Assembly (NCBI RefSeq): GCF_900113315.1
Contig: NZ_FOZG01000001.1
Span: 806,001 to 870,000, forward strand
DNA length: 64,000 nucleotides
DNA from: Sphingomonas jatrophae
GTDB lineage: Bacteria > Pseudomonadota > Alphaproteobacteria > Sphingomonadales > Sphingomonadaceae
Reading direction: 5' to 3'
Each line of letters begins with the position of its first letter. Within the stretch, counting starts at the first letter, position 1. The notes under the pieces were generated by a model. That model searched no databases, had not been told where the DNA came from, and saw nothing but the letters and a program-made list of their open reading frames with translations. The position numbers and the translations under genes are program-made. Below are positions 35,765-48,794 of this stretch, piece after piece.

Positions 35765-36556
35765 TCAGGCCCCGACCGGCTCGTTCGCGGCGGGCGCGAG
35801 CGGCACGGGCGACGGGCCCTTGCCCTGGCGCTGCTGCCGGGCGAACAGATCCTGCACCCGCGCGAGCGAGAAAAGGTGCGCGTAGATGAGCGGCATCGCG
35901 CCCGACTGGATCAGCCGGCGGGCGACATCGCCGCGCAGATCGCGCAGCGCATCCTCGCTGACCATCTGGAAGCCGCGATAGACGAAGGGCTGCGCGCCCT
36001 CCGGCTGGATCGTCACCTCGCCATCGATCAGCAGCTTCAGATCCTGCAGTTCCTTGACGAAGGCCTGCGTGCGCTGGCCAGCTGTCTCGAACTGCTCGCA
36101 GAAGGTGAGAATGTTGCGGGTCGCCTGGCTCGGCTCGGTGCCGTCGAACAGCGTCTCGCCCTCATGCTCGCCAACCGCATCGGCGGTGGGATCGAAGCAG
36201 AGCGTCAGCTCGTCACGATCCTGGAAGAGCTTGGCGAGCATGAACGGATAGCGGCGGATGTAGGCGGGCAGATAGCCGTCCTCGTCCAGCGTCTTGCCCT
36301 CGGCGTCGAAGAAGGTGTTCACGCCTTCGTTCAGGCCCGTCAGCGCGAGCGGCACCGGGTTCGGCCCGGTCGAGAAGACGATCGGGTAGAAACGCTGCGC
36401 CAGGCCGAATTCCTCGGCGGTGAGCGGCACGGCATGGGTGTCGGTCGCGAACTCGCCACCGATCATCCGCAGCTTCATCTGCCCATGGACGTTGCTGGAT
36501 AGCGGTTCCAGCCGCTTGTAGAACAGGGGCAGGTCCGACTGGGGCGCGCTGGCCAT
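35765..36556 (-). CDS. SapC family protein
   Basis: This 263-residue protein matches SapC: FYKRLEPLSSNVHGQMKL, FGLAQRFYPIVFS.GPNPVPLAL and PAYIRRYPFMLAK. SapC proteins were named from S-layer export clusters, but most proteobacterial members, often near TonB-dependent receptors, have no defined role. No signal peptide is evident. It is the first gene of a two-gene operon with cytochrome b561. Confidence 0.88.
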   Translation of the reverse strand: MASAPQSDLPLFYKRLEPLSSNVHGQMKLRMIGGEFATDTHAVPLTAEEFGLAQRFYPIVFSTGPNPVPLALTGLNEGVNTFFDAEGKTLDEDGYLPAYIRRYPFMLAKLFQDRDELTLCFDPTADAVGEHEGETLFDGTEPSQATRNILTFCEQFETAGQRTQAFVKELQDLKLLIDGEVTIQPEGAQPFVYRGFQMVSEDALRDLRGDVARRLIQSGAMPLIYAHLFSLARVQDLFARQQRQGKGPSPVPLAPAANEPVGA

Positions 36557-36631
36557 GGAACTTCGCTCCGACTTGGGATTTTTGAATGGTTCGTCCTGCG
36601 TCTATTGCGCGGCCACGCCCAAGTCCAGCGA

Positions 36632-38047
36632 CTAAGCCTGAGGCGGCGGCACCAGCTTGCCCGGATTCATGATGCCGAGCGGATCGAGCGCGGCCTTGAT
36701 CGCACGAACGGCAGCCAGCCGCGCCGAGCCGGCGGTGCGCGCGAACTCGGCGAGCTTCAACTGGCCGATGCCATGTTCCGCCGAGATCGAGCCGCCGGCC
36801 GCGCCGACCAGATCGTGGACGAAGGCGGACACTTCGTCCCCCTGCCCCACGAGCCACGCCGCGCCGTCCGATGCGGCGGGCGCGCGGACGTTGAAGTGGA
36901 CGTTGCCGTCGCCGAGATGACCGAAGGCGATCACCCGTGTGCCGGGAAAGCGCGCCTCGGTGGCCGCGCGGGCCGACGCGATGAAGCCCGGCATGGCGGC
37001 GACGGGGACGGAGACGTCATGCTTGGCGGCGACACCGTCGGCACGCTCCGCCTCGGAAATGCTTTCGCGCAGCTTCCACAACGCGTCCGCCTGTGCGCCG
37101 CTCGCCGCGACGATGGCATCGGCGACGACGCCATCCGCTGCCGCATCCGCGAGCGCCGCCTCGATCCTCGATCCGAGCGGTGGTTCGGCAGAGACGGCGG
37201 TCGCCTCCACCAGCACGTGCCAGGCATGTTCGCCAGCCAGCGGCGCGCGCGTGCCGGGGATGTGGGCAAGCACCAGCGCCAGCGCGTTGGCGGGCACCAG
37301 CTCGAAGCTTTCAACGGCGTCGCCGGTCGCCGCTTCCAGCCGGCGGAGCAGCGTCAGCGCCGATCCTGCATCGGGCAGGCCGACCCATGCGACGACACGC
37401 TGCGCCACTGCGGGGACAAGGCGGAGCGCCGCGGCGGTGACGATGCCGAGCGTGCCTTCCGCACCCGCAAACAGCTGGCGCAGATCATAGCCGCGATTAT
37501 CCTTGCGGAGCCCAGACAGACCTTCGAACAGGCTACCGTCGGGCAGCACCGCCTCGATCCCCAGCAGCAATGCGCGCATCGGGCCGAAGCGCAGCACCTG
37601 CGTGCCGCCGGCGTTGGTGGAGACCAGCCCGCCGACGGTGGCCGAACCCTTGGCCGCCAGCGACAGCGGGAAACGGCGGCCCGCCGCCTCCGCCGCATCA
37701 TGGACAGTCTGGAGCGTCACGCCCGCCTCCGCCACCAGCAGATCGTCTTCGGCGGAAATGCTGCGGATGCGTGCCATGCGACGGGTGGAGAGGATCAGCG
37801 CGTCACCATCGGCAGACGGCGTGGCGCCGGCGACCATCGAGGTGTTGCCGCCCTGCGGTACGATCGGCACCCGGTTCGCCACGGCCCAGCGCGCCACCGC
37901 CGCGGCTTCCTGCGTGCTGGCGGGGGAGACGAGCGCGCGCGCGCGGCCGGTGCGGCGGCCACGCCAGTCCGTCAGCCAAGGTGCCATGTCGACCGGATCG
38001 TCGGTAAAGCCCTTGGGTCCGAGGATGGCGCGCAGATCGTCCGTCAT
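36632..38047 (-). CDS. FAD-binding oxidoreductase (GlcD/D-2-hydroxyacid dehydrogenase-like)
   Basis: This 471-residue flavoprotein has an N-terminal PCMH FAD-binding domain (IVPQGGNTSMVAGATP, GSATVGGLVSTNAGG) and a C-terminal FAD-linked oxidase cap with HLGDGNVHFNV and SAEHGIGQLK. This is the D-lactate / D-2-hydroxyglutarate / glycolate dehydrogenase family. Electron acceptor and substrate cannot be fixed. It stands alone between sapC and the fused synthase-like gene. Confidence 0.92.
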   Translation of the reverse strand: MTDDLRAILGPKGFTDDPVDMAPWLTDWRGRRTGRARALVSPASTQEAAAVARWAVANRVPIVPQGGNTSMVAGATPSADGDALILSTRRMARIRSISAEDDLLVAEAGVTLQTVHDAAEAAGRRFPLSLAAKGSATVGGLVSTNAGGTQVLRFGPMRALLLGIEAVLPDGSLFEGLSGLRKDNRGYDLRQLFAGAEGTLGIVTAAALRLVPAVAQRVVAWVGLPDAGSALTLLRRLEAATGDAVESFELVPANALALVLAHIPGTRAPLAGEHAWHVLVEATAVSAEPPLGSRIEAALADAAADGVVADAIVAASGAQADALWKLRESISEAERADGVAAKHDVSVPVAAMPGFIASARAATEARFPGTRVIAFGHLGDGNVHFNVRAPAASDGAAWLVGQGDEVSAFVHDLVGAAGGSISAEHGIGQLKLAEFARTAGSARLAAVRAIKAALDPLGIMNPGKLVPPPQA

Positions 38048-38095
38048 GGGCGCGATATAGGCTGCGGAGCAGGTGACGTCATGGCACCATGCCGC

Positions 38096-41313
<3,218 letters not shown>

Positions 41314-41392
41314 CTAGCCCGCCTGTGCGGCGAGCGGAAGAATGCGAACAGCCCGGCATGCAGCCGTTTCGCGGGCGGATCGTTGCGCGTTC

Positions 41393-42301
41393 ATGTCCAG
41401 ACCCCTTCCGAAGCGCGCCGCGCTGATCGTCAACGCCAAGTCGCGGAAGGGGCAGGATCTGTTCCGCGACGCCTGCACCAAGCTGAAGGCGGCGGGCGTG
41501 GAGATCACCTGCGCGCACGCGCTGGAGGATCCATCGCACCTGCCCGAAAAGGTGCGCGAGGTGGTGGCGGACGGGGCGCAGATGGTGATCGTCGGCGGGG
41601 GTGACGGATCGCTGTCCTGCTCGGTCGATCATCTCGTCGGCAAGGATACGGTGTTCGCGCTGCTGCCGCTCGGCACCGCCAACAGCTTTGCCCGCACGCT
41701 CGGCATACCGCTCACCCTGGACGGTGCGATCGACGTGATCGCGAACGGGGTGCGGCGGCGGATCGATCTCGGCATGATCGACGGCGATTATTTCGCCAAT
41801 TGCGCGTCCATCGGCCTCGCGCCCCTGATCGCGGAGACGGTGCCGCACCGGCTGAAGCGCTGGCTCGGCCGGCCCGGCTATCTCACCTGGGCGGCGTGGA
41901 AGTTCGTCGGCTTTCGGCCGTTCCGCCTGACCGTCGGCGAGGGCGATTCTGCCGAGACGATGGACGCGGTGGAGGTGCGGATCGCCAACGGCTCCTATCA
42001 TGGCGGTACCGAACTGGTTGAGGATGCCGACGTCGATACGGGCGAGATCGTCGTCCAGGTGGTGCTGGGCAACGCCAAGCACCGGCTGCTGACCAGCTGG
42101 GGCGCCAGCCTGATGAAGCTGCGCTGGCGGCGCCAGACGGTGCGTGAGTTCCACGGCAAGGCGCTGCGCATCTCGACCGAGCCGAAGCTGCCCATCTCGA
42201 TCGATGGCGAGATCCTGGCCGAAACGCCCGTCACCGCGAAGATCGCGGCGGGTGTGATCGAGGTGGCGGCACCGCGGCCGGATGCCGCGGCGAAGCGCTA
42301 G
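41393..42301 (+). CDS. Diacylglycerol kinase family lipid kinase
   Basis: This 302-residue protein starts MSRPLPKRAALIVNAKSRKG and has the DAGK catalytic signatures IVGGGDGSLS and LPLGTANSFARTLG, then NCASIGLAPLI and SIDGE near the end. It would phosphorylate diacylglycerol or a related lipid (YegS/DgkB-like). Its stop overlaps the convergent MATE gene stop by four bases. The open frame from 41342 is not family-like before 41393. Confidence 0.92.
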   Translation: MSRPLPKRAALIVNAKSRKGQDLFRDACTKLKAAGVEITCAHALEDPSHLPEKVREVVADGAQMVIVGGGDGSLSCSVDHLVGKDTVFALLPLGTANSFARTLGIPLTLDGAIDVIANGVRRRIDLGMIDGDYFANCASIGLAPLIAETVPHRLKRWLGRPGYLTWAAWKFVGFRPFRLTVGEGDSAETMDAVEVRIANGSYHGGTELVEDADVDTGEIVVQVVLGNAKHRLLTSWGASLMKLRWRRQTVREFHGKALRISTEPKLPISIDGEILAETPVTAKIAAGVIEVAAPRPDAAAKR

Positions 42302-43758
42302 CCCGCCGGCCCCTCACGGCCGCACGCTTCCGCATCGGCGAGCGCGCGTTCCTCCGCCTCGACGGCATGGAGGGGGGCCGCCATCCGCGCCTCGCGCCAG
42401 CGGCCGCGGCGGAAATAGAGCGCCGTCAACGTCAGCATCGCCACCGACCCGGCCGGAAAGCTCCACCACACCGCATCGATGCCGAGCTGCGCACGGCCGA
42501 GCAGCGCGATGGCGAAGCGGACGGGGAAGAGGCCGACCAGCATGATGACGAGCGGCGCCGTGACGACACCATTGGCGCGCATCGTGGCATTGAGGACGAG
42601 GGTGGCGCCGAACAGGATGAAGCCCCAGCCTGCGATCAGATGGATGCGCGCCGCGATCGGCACCGCCTGGCTGTCCGCACCGAGGAACAGGCCGACCGCC
42701 TGCCGATCGACCAGCACGATCGCCAGCACCAGCGCGCCGGTCATTGCGAGATTGGCGATGATGCCGGCGCGGGTGATCCGGTCGACCCGGCTCCACAGCC
42801 CCGCGCCGATATTCTGCGCCGCCATCGCGGAGACTGCCGCGCCAATCGCCATCGCCGGCATCTGCACATAGGACCAGAGCTGGTTGATCGCGCCGTAAGC
42901 GGCGGTCGTCACGACGCCGTCGCGGTTCACCAGCCCGATCATCGTCAGCGCGGACACCGACATGACGATCATCTGCAATCCCATCGGCACGCCCTTGGTG
43001 ACGAGCGTGCGGACGAGCACGGGATCGGGCCGGAGATAGCGCCACTCCGCCCCGCGCAACCGGATCGGCAGATCGCGCAGGTAGATAGCTGCCAGCAGCG
43101 CCGCGAGGCTGAGATATGTGGCGATCAGGTTCGCCAGCGCACTGCCCGCAATCCCCAGGCGAGGCGCGGGGCCAAGGCCGAGGATCAGCACGGGGTTCAG
43201 GCTCATGTCGATCACCACGGACAGGCCCATGAACCAGAGCGGCGTCACGGCATCGCCGAAGCCGCGCAGACCCATCATCAACAGCACCAGCATGAAGGAG
43301 CCGGGCAGCCCGAGGAACAGCACGCGCAGATAGGCGAGCGCCAGCGGCTGCACCCCCTCCGGCGTGGCGAGCAGACGCAACAGCGCGGGCGCGGTGAACC
43401 AGCCGACGACCGAGACGAGGATGGCACCGGCGACGAACAGGCCCGAGATCGTGCCCATTACTCGCCGTGCGCCGTCCAGCTCCCGCGCGCCGACACGCTG
43501 GCCGATCAGCACCGTCGCCGCCATGCCGAAGCCGAACACGGCGGAGACGAGCAGGAACATGACGAGGTTCGCATTGACCGTCGCCGCCAGCGCGCCTTCA
43601 CCGAGGAAGCGGCCGATCCAGATGGCGTTCACCGAGCCGTTCAGCGTTTGCAGCACGTTGGACGCAAGCGTCGGCAGTGCGAAGGCGATCAGCGTGCGCG
43701 TGATCGGCCCGCTGGTGAGATCACGCGCGGTGCGGCGGGGCGGTGCGGTCTCGGGCAT
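42298..43758 (-). CDS. MATE family efflux transporter
   Basis: This 486-residue protein has twelve membrane helices in two six-helix halves. The signature ALPTLASNVLQTLNGSVNAIWIG precedes a second-half repeat VPMGLQMIVMSVSALTMIGLVN. It is a NorM-type multidrug/cation antiporter by family; substrates are unknown. The ATG at 43758 gives the usual short N-terminus, and extending to 43812 adds no recognisable sequence. Confidence 0.92.
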   Translation of the reverse strand: MPETAPPRRTARDLTSGPITRTLIAFALPTLASNVLQTLNGSVNAIWIGRFLGEGALAATVNANLVMFLLVSAVFGFGMAATVLIGQRVGARELDGARRVMGTISGLFVAGAILVSVVGWFTAPALLRLLATPEGVQPLALAYLRVLFLGLPGSFMLVLLMMGLRGFGDAVTPLWFMGLSVVIDMSLNPVLILGLGPAPRLGIAGSALANLIATYLSLAALLAAIYLRDLPIRLRGAEWRYLRPDPVLVRTLVTKGVPMGLQMIVMSVSALTMIGLVNRDGVVTTAAYGAINQLWSYVQMPAMAIGAAVSAMAAQNIGAGLWSRVDRITRAGIIANLAMTGALVLAIVLVDRQAVGLFLGADSQAVPIAARIHLIAGWGFILFGATLVLNATMRANGVVTAPLVIMLVGLFPVRFAIALLGRAQLGIDAVWWSFPAGSVAMLTLTALYFRRGRWREARMAAPLHAVEAEERALADAEACGREGPAG

Positions 43759-43896
43759 GGCGCTTCCCCTTGACGTCACCCCGGATGTGTTCCGGAGTCC
43801 ACCGGGCAGCATGTCCAGCGGCCGGCTGGCTTGGCGCAGCGCGAAGACCCGAGCAAGCCTGCTTAGGGCATGGCGGGATTGCCGAGACGGCGACGA

Positions 43897-46515
43897 CTAA
43901 CCCAGCCGCGCCAGCGCCGCCTCCAGCCGCTCCGCCTCTGCTGCGCGGGCGGCGTGATCCTCGCGCGCCTTGGCGACCGCATCGGGCTTCGCCTTCTCGA
44001 CAAAGGCGGGGTTGCCGAGCCGCTTGGCCAGCGCGTCCCGCTCCTTGGCCGCCGCCTCGATCGCCTTGGCAAGTCGAGCGCGTTCGGCGGCGAGATCGAT
44101 CACGCCTTCGAGCGGCAGGATGATCGTCGCCTCGTCCACCACCATCTGCGCCGCGCCGCCGGCGGGCGCCGGCGCATCGGAGAAGTCGACGCGGGCAAGC
44201 CGGGCCAGCGCCGCCGACTGGCGGGCGGCCCGCGCGAGCGTATCGGGCGACGCATCGCGCAGGTGCGCGGTGAGGCGTGCTCCCGGTACCACGCCAAGCT
44301 CGTTCCGGGCTCCACGGATCGCGGAGACGGCGCGGATCAGCCAGTCGACCTCCGCCGCCGCTTCCGGGTCGATCGCGCGCGCATCCGCCATCGGCCAGTG
44401 GCCGACGATCAGATCGTGCGGGCGATTCGCCAACGCGTGCCACAACTCTTCCGTGACGAAGGGCATGAACGGGTGGAGCATGACGAGGATCTGATCGAGC
44501 ACCCAGCCGGCGACCGCCTTGGTCTCCTCGTCGATCGCACCCTTGATCAGCTCCAGATACCAGTCGCAGAAGCGGCTCCAGGTGAACTGGTAGATGGCGT
44601 TGGCTGCCTCGTCGAAACGCAGGTCCGCCAGAGCAAGATCGAGCGCCTGCACGGTGCGGATCGTCTCCGCCACGATCCAGCGATTGACCGGCAGCGTGGC
44701 CGCGGGCGGCTCCAGCGTGGTCGATCCGCCGATGCCGTTGGCCTGCGCGAAGCGGGCGGCATTCCACAGCTTGGTCGTGAAATTGCGATAGCCCTCGACG
44801 CGCGTCTCATCGAGCTTGATGTCGCGTCCCTGGCTCTCCATCGCCGCCAGCGTGAAGCGCAGCGCATCGGCGCCGTAGCGGTCGATCAGGCCGAGCGGAT
44901 CGACGGTGTTGCCCTTGGACTTGGACATTTTCGACCCGTCCGGCGCGCGGACGAGGCCGTGAAGGTAGAGCGTCTTCCATGGCGCCTCCTTCATGAAGTG
45001 CAGCCCCTGCATCGCCATGCGCGCATCCCAGAAGAACAGGATGTCGAAGCCGGAGACGAGCACGTCGTTCGGGTAATGCTTGCGCAGGAGCGCGGTGTCG
45101 TCCGGCCAGCCGAGCGTGCCGAACGGCCACAGCGCGGACGAGAACCACGTGTCGAGCACGTCGCTGTCACGCGTCAGCTTCCTGTTGCCGGCCTGCGCCT
45201 GCGCCTCGGCCTCGCTCTCGGCGACATAGACGCCGCCTTCTTCGTCATACCAGGCGGGGATGCGGTGGCCCCACCAGAGCTGGCGGCTGACGCACCAGGG
45301 CTGGATGTTCTCCAGCCACTGATACCAGGTCTTCTTCCACGTCTCCGGCACGACGCGGATGGTGCCGTCGCGCACCGCCTCCAGCGCCGGACGGCTAAGC
45401 GTCTTGGCATCGACATACCATTGATCGGTCAGCCACGGCTCGATCACCGCGCCGGAGCGGTCGCCGAACGGCTGGCCGATCACGCGATCCTCGACGCGGA
45501 GCAGACTGCCCTCAGCCTCCAGCCGCTCGACGATCCGCTTGCGCGCCTCGAACCCGTCGAGGCCGATCAGCTCGTCCGGGATCAGGCCGTCGGCGGTCTG
45601 GATCACCGCCGCCTTGGCATCGAGCATGTTGAGCATGTCGCGCGCCTCGATGCCGGCGCGGCGGCCGACCTCGAAGTCGTTGAAATCATGCCCCGGCGTG
45701 ATCTTCACCGCGCCCGAGCCGAGTTCGGGATCGGCATGCTCGTCCGCGACGATCGGGATCAGGCGGCCGGTGATCGGCAGGCGCACACGACGTCCGACGA
45801 GGTGGGTGTAACGCGCATCCTCCGGATGGACCGCGACCGCCATGTCGGCCAGCATCGTCTCGGGCCGCGTCGTCGCGACCTGGATCGCGCCCGATCCATC
45901 CTCCAGGGGATAGCTCAGATGCCAGAACTTGCCCGCGACTTCGCGGGTTTCGACTTCCAGGTCGGAAATGGCGGTGCCGAGACCGGGATCCCAGTTGACC
46001 AGGCGCTTGTCGCGGTAGAGCAGGCCCTGACGGTGCAGCTCGACGAACACCTTGAGGACGGCGCGGCTGAAGCCCTCGTCCATGGTGAAGCGCTCGTTCG
46101 CCCAGTCGCAGCTGGCGCCCAGCCGGCGGAGCTGGCGGGTAATGGTGCCGCCGCTCTCGGCCTTCCATTCCCAGACCTTGTCGACGAACTGCTCGCGGGT
46201 GAGATCGGTGCGCTTCTCGCCTCGCTCCGCCATCTGCCGCTCGACCACCATCTGCGTGGCGATGCCGGCATGGTCGGTACCGACGACCCACAAGGCATCG
46301 CGCCCCTTCAGCCGCGCATGGCGGATGAGGATATCCTGCAGCGTGTTGTCGAGCGCATGGCCGATGTGCAGCGAGCCAGTGACGTTCGGCGGCGGGATGA
46401 CGATCGTGTACGGCTCGGCATCCGGGCGCTCGGGGCGGAAGCGGCCCTGCTCCTCCCAATGCGCATACCAGCGTGCTTCGATGGCGGCGGGGTCGAAGGT
46501 TTTCTCGATCGTCAT
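43897..46515 (-). CDS. valS: Valyl-tRNA synthetase
   Basis: This 872-residue class I synthetase has the HIGH motif at 50-53 ([13 protein letters not shown]), KMSKS within [12 protein letters not shown] near residues 523-534, a connective editing domain, and a C-terminal coiled-coil ([20 protein letters not shown]). It charges tRNA-Val, including the GAC species encoded at 33.6 kb. In related bacteria it follows the tolC-popZ pair; here a LOV histidine kinase lies between. Confidence 0.98.
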   Translation of the reverse strand: MTIEKTFDPAAIEARWYAHWEEQGRFRPERPDAEPYTIVIPPPNVTGSLHIGHALDNTLQDILIRHARLKGRDALWVVGTDHAGIATQMVVERQMAERGEKRTDLTREQFVDKVWEWKAESGGTITRQLRRLGASCDWANERFTMDEGFSRAVLKVFVELHRQGLLYRDKRLVNWDPGLGTAISDLEVETREVAGKFWHLSYPLEDGSGAIQVATTRPETMLADMAVAVHPEDARYTHLVGRRVRLPITGRLIPIVADEHADPELGSGAVKITPGHDFNDFEVGRRAGIEARDMLNMLDAKAAVIQTADGLIPDELIGLDGFEARKRIVERLEAEGSLLRVEDRVIGQPFGDRSGAVIEPWLTDQWYVDAKTLSRPALEAVRDGTIRVVPETWKKTWYQWLENIQPWCVSRQLWWGHRIPAWYDEEGGVYVAESEAEAQAQAGNRKLTRDSDVLDTWFSSALWPFGTLGWPDDTALLRKHYPNDVLVSGFDILFFWDARMAMQGLHFMKEAPWKTLYLHGLVRAPDGSKMSKSKGNTVDPLGLIDRYGADALRFTLAAMESQGRDIKLDETRVEGYRNFTTKLWNAARFAQANGIGGSTTLEPPAATLPVNRWIVAETIRTVQALDLALADLRFDEAANAIYQFTWSRFCDWYLELIKGAIDEETKAVAGWVLDQILVMLHPFMPFVTEELWHALANRPHDLIVGHWPMADARAIDPEAAAEVDWLIRAVSAIRGARNELGVVPGARLTAHLRDASPDTLARAARQSAALARLARVDFSDAPAPAGGAAQMVVDEATIILPLEGVIDLAAERARLAKAIEAAAKERDALAKRLGNPAFVEKAKPDAVAKAREDHAARAAEAERLEAALARLG

Positions 46516-46584
46516 GGCCGCGGGGCTTAGCGGGGCGCGCGCGGAAGGTGAACCCGTCCGTCGCCCCGCTCCGTCCCTACTGGG

Positions 46585-48201
46585 TCAACTGACCCCGGTC
46601 GGCCCGTCGAGGATCTGGCGGACGCGCTGGATGAGATCCTGCCGGCGATAGGGCTTGTGCAGCACGTCGAACTCCTCCGTCGCCTCGGCGGAGGCATCGA
46701 GTGCGCTATCGGCATAGCCGGTGGTCAGCAGGATCTTGCATTTCGGGCGGCGGCGGCGGACTTCGCGCGCGAGCACCACGCCGTTCATGCCGCCGGGCAT
46801 GACGATGTCGGTGAACAGCAGGTCGATCGGCTCGCCCCGCTCCACCACGTCGAGCGCGGCGCGGGCATCGTTGGCGACGGTGACGCGGTAACCGAAATCG
46901 CTCAGGATCGTCTCACCCAATAAGGCGACATCCTCCTGATCCTCGACCAGCAGGATCGATTCGCTGCCCGGCTGCTGATCGCGGCGGCGCGACGTCTGCG
47001 TGCTGTCGTTGCCGTCTGCGCGAGGGAAGAGCAGCGTGACGGTGGTGCCCTTGCCTTCGGTGCTGTCGATCGACACGCCGCCGCCCGACTGCTTCATGAA
47101 GCCGTAGACCATCGACAGACCGAGCCCGGTGCCCTTGCCCACTTCCTTGGTGGTGAAGAACGGCTCGAACACCTTGGCGAGAATGTCCGCCGGGATGCCG
47201 GCGCCATCATCCTCGACGGAGAGGGCGACATAGTCGCCCGGCTGGGTACCGCTGGGGCGATGGCCACCCTGCTCGACGCGCCGGTTCTCGGTGCGGATGG
47301 TGATCCGGCCGCCGTCGGGCATCGCATCGCGCGCGTTGATCAGGATGTTGAGCAGCGCCATCTCGGCCTGCACCGCATCGACGCGGGCATTGGCGAGGCC
47401 CTCGCCGAGATCGTAGCGCACCTCGATCGCGCCGCCGCTCAACGTCCGCTCGATCAGCGAGCGGAAGCCTTCGACCAGCGCGTTCAGGTTGACGATGCGC
47501 CCCTTCAGGTCCTGCTTGCGGGCAAAGGCGAGCAGCTGCTGCGTGAGCGTCGCGCCACGCGAGGCCGCCTTGGCGATCGCCTCCACCGCGCGGCCGACGC
47601 GCGGTTCGCCCTGAACCGTCGGATTGGCCTGGAGCAGATCGACATAGCCGACGATGACTTGCAGCAGATTGTTGAAATCGTGCGCGATGCCGCCCGTCAG
47701 CTGGCCGACCGCCTCCATCTTCTGCGCCTGCCGCAGCGCATTTTCGGCATCGCGGCGGCGGGAAATGTCCAACTGGCTGGCGAAGAAGAAAGCGAGGCTA
47801 CCGTCGGAGGCATAGACGGGCGAGATGAACAGCGCATTCCAGAAGGTGGAGCCGTTCTTGCGATAGTTCAGCACCTCCACCGAGACTTCGCGCCGCGCCT
47901 CGATCCCTTCGCGAACTTCGGCGATCGTCGCGCGATCGGTGTCCGGCCCCTGAAGGAAGCGGCAATTCTGGCCGACAATCTCCTCCATCGCATAGCCCGT
48001 CATCGACGAGAAAGCGTTGTTGCAGAAGATGATCGGGTTATCCGGCAGCGCGGGATCGGTGACGATCATCGGCATGCGCGTCGTCTCCACCGCGGCGAAG
48101 AAGATGTCGCGCCCATCGCGTTGCGCGAAGGCGGAGCCCTTGCCGTCGATCGTGGGAGGGGGGCCGCCCTCGGCGCCCGTCTCGGTATCGTTGGATGACA
48201 T
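46585..48201 (-). CDS. LOV-domain hybrid histidine kinase (blue-light sensor) with receiver domain
   Basis: This 538-residue soluble protein has, in order, a LOV domain (about 32-150), HisKA, HATPase_c and a C-terminal receiver. The LOV signature GQNCRFLQ at 77-84 contains the flavin-adduct Cys C80. The flavin-contacting Asn in [11 protein letters not shown] (112, 122) and the signalling Gln Q143 in FFASQLDIS are present. The phospho-histidine is H174 in [11 protein letters not shown]. The ATPase N box is in [16 protein letters not shown], and the receiver Asp is D465 in [11 protein letters not shown]. Hence it senses blue light and passes phosphate to its own receiver; no output partner is encoded nearby. 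It is inserted between popZ and valS. Confidence 0.93.
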   Translation of the reverse strand: MSSNDTETGAEGGPPPTIDGKGSAFAQRDGRDIFFAAVETTRMPMIVTDPALPDNPIIFCNNAFSSMTGYAMEEIVGQNCRFLQGPDTDRATIAEVREGIEARREVSVEVLNYRKNGSTFWNALFISPVYASDGSLAFFFASQLDISRRRDAENALRQAQKMEAVGQLTGGIAHDFNNLLQVIVGYVDLLQANPTVQGEPRVGRAVEAIAKAASRGATLTQQLLAFARKQDLKGRIVNLNALVEGFRSLIERTLSGGAIEVRYDLGEGLANARVDAVQAEMALLNILINARDAMPDGGRITIRTENRRVEQGGHRPSGTQPGDYVALSVEDDGAGIPADILAKVFEPFFTTKEVGKGTGLGLSMVYGFMKQSGGGVSIDSTEGKGTTVTLLFPRADGNDSTQTSRRRDQQPGSESILLVEDQEDVALLGETILSDFGYRVTVANDARAALDVVERGEPIDLLFTDIVMPGGMNGVVLAREVRRRRPKCKILLTTGYADSALDASAEATEEFDVLHKPYRRQDLIQRVRQILDGPTGVS

Positions 48202-48281
48202 CAGCGCCTAACGGCTCCACCCCGCCTTGGTTGCTGCGCCGTGATAGATTGGGACAGCAATGTCAGCAGCCTGCCGCCGCC

Positions 48282-48791
48282 TCAGAGCTGCCGCCCGGTG
48301 ATGCGCGCAATCTCCCGGGCGACGAGGCCTTCGACCATCTCCGGCAGCCGCGCGTCGAGCCATTCCTTGAGCATCGGCCGCAACATCTCGCGCACCAGCC
48401 CTTCCAGCGTATTGTCCCGCGCCGGCTCGGCAGCGGGAGACACGATCAGTGCGGAGAGCGCCGCCAGCGACAGGCGGCTGGCGGATGCGGCCTGCTCGGA
48501 GACGAGCTCGGGCGCCGCCGGTGCGGGCGCCTCGGCCACAGGAGGTGGAACCAGCCTTGGTCCGGATGGCGGCGGAGCCTGCGTCACGGGTGCGGGTGCG
48601 ACCGGTTCGGTCAGCTCGAGCACCTCGTCCATCGTCGCCGAACCGGCCGGGGGCACTTCGACCGGGCCACGCCGCAACCGCGCGGGCGGCGCCGTGGCGG
48701 CGGCCCCGTCATCGGCGATGATGCGCTTGATGGAGGCAAGGATGTCCTCCATCGAAGGTTCGCGGGCGAGATCGGCCATGGACAAAACCAT
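48282..48791 (-). CDS. popZ: Polar organising protein PopZ (DUF2497)
   Basis: This 169-residue protein has the PopZ pattern: an N-terminal helix EPSMEDILASIKRIIADDG, a long Pro/Ala-rich disordered linker and a C-terminal oligomerisation helix (LEGLVREMLRPMLKEWLDAR). PopZ forms polar condensates that anchor the chromosome centromere in alphaproteobacteria. Two in-frame ATGs (48791 and 48779) are possible; the second begins nearer the conserved helix. It lies 3 bases downstream of the tolC stop. Confidence 0.9.
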   Translation of the reverse strand: MVLSMADLAREPSMEDILASIKRIIADDGAAATAPPARLRRGPVEVPPAGSATMDEVLELTEPVAPAPVTQAPPPSGPRLVPPPVAEAPAPAAPELVSEQAASASRLSLAALSALIVSPAAEPARDNTLEGLVREMLRPMLKEWLDARLPEMVEGLVAREIARITGRQL

Positions 48792-48794
48792 GCC

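Noticed and set aside
43870-46530. 886-codon plus-strand frame
   Set aside because: It is entirely antisense to valS, which has HIGH and KMSKS motifs.
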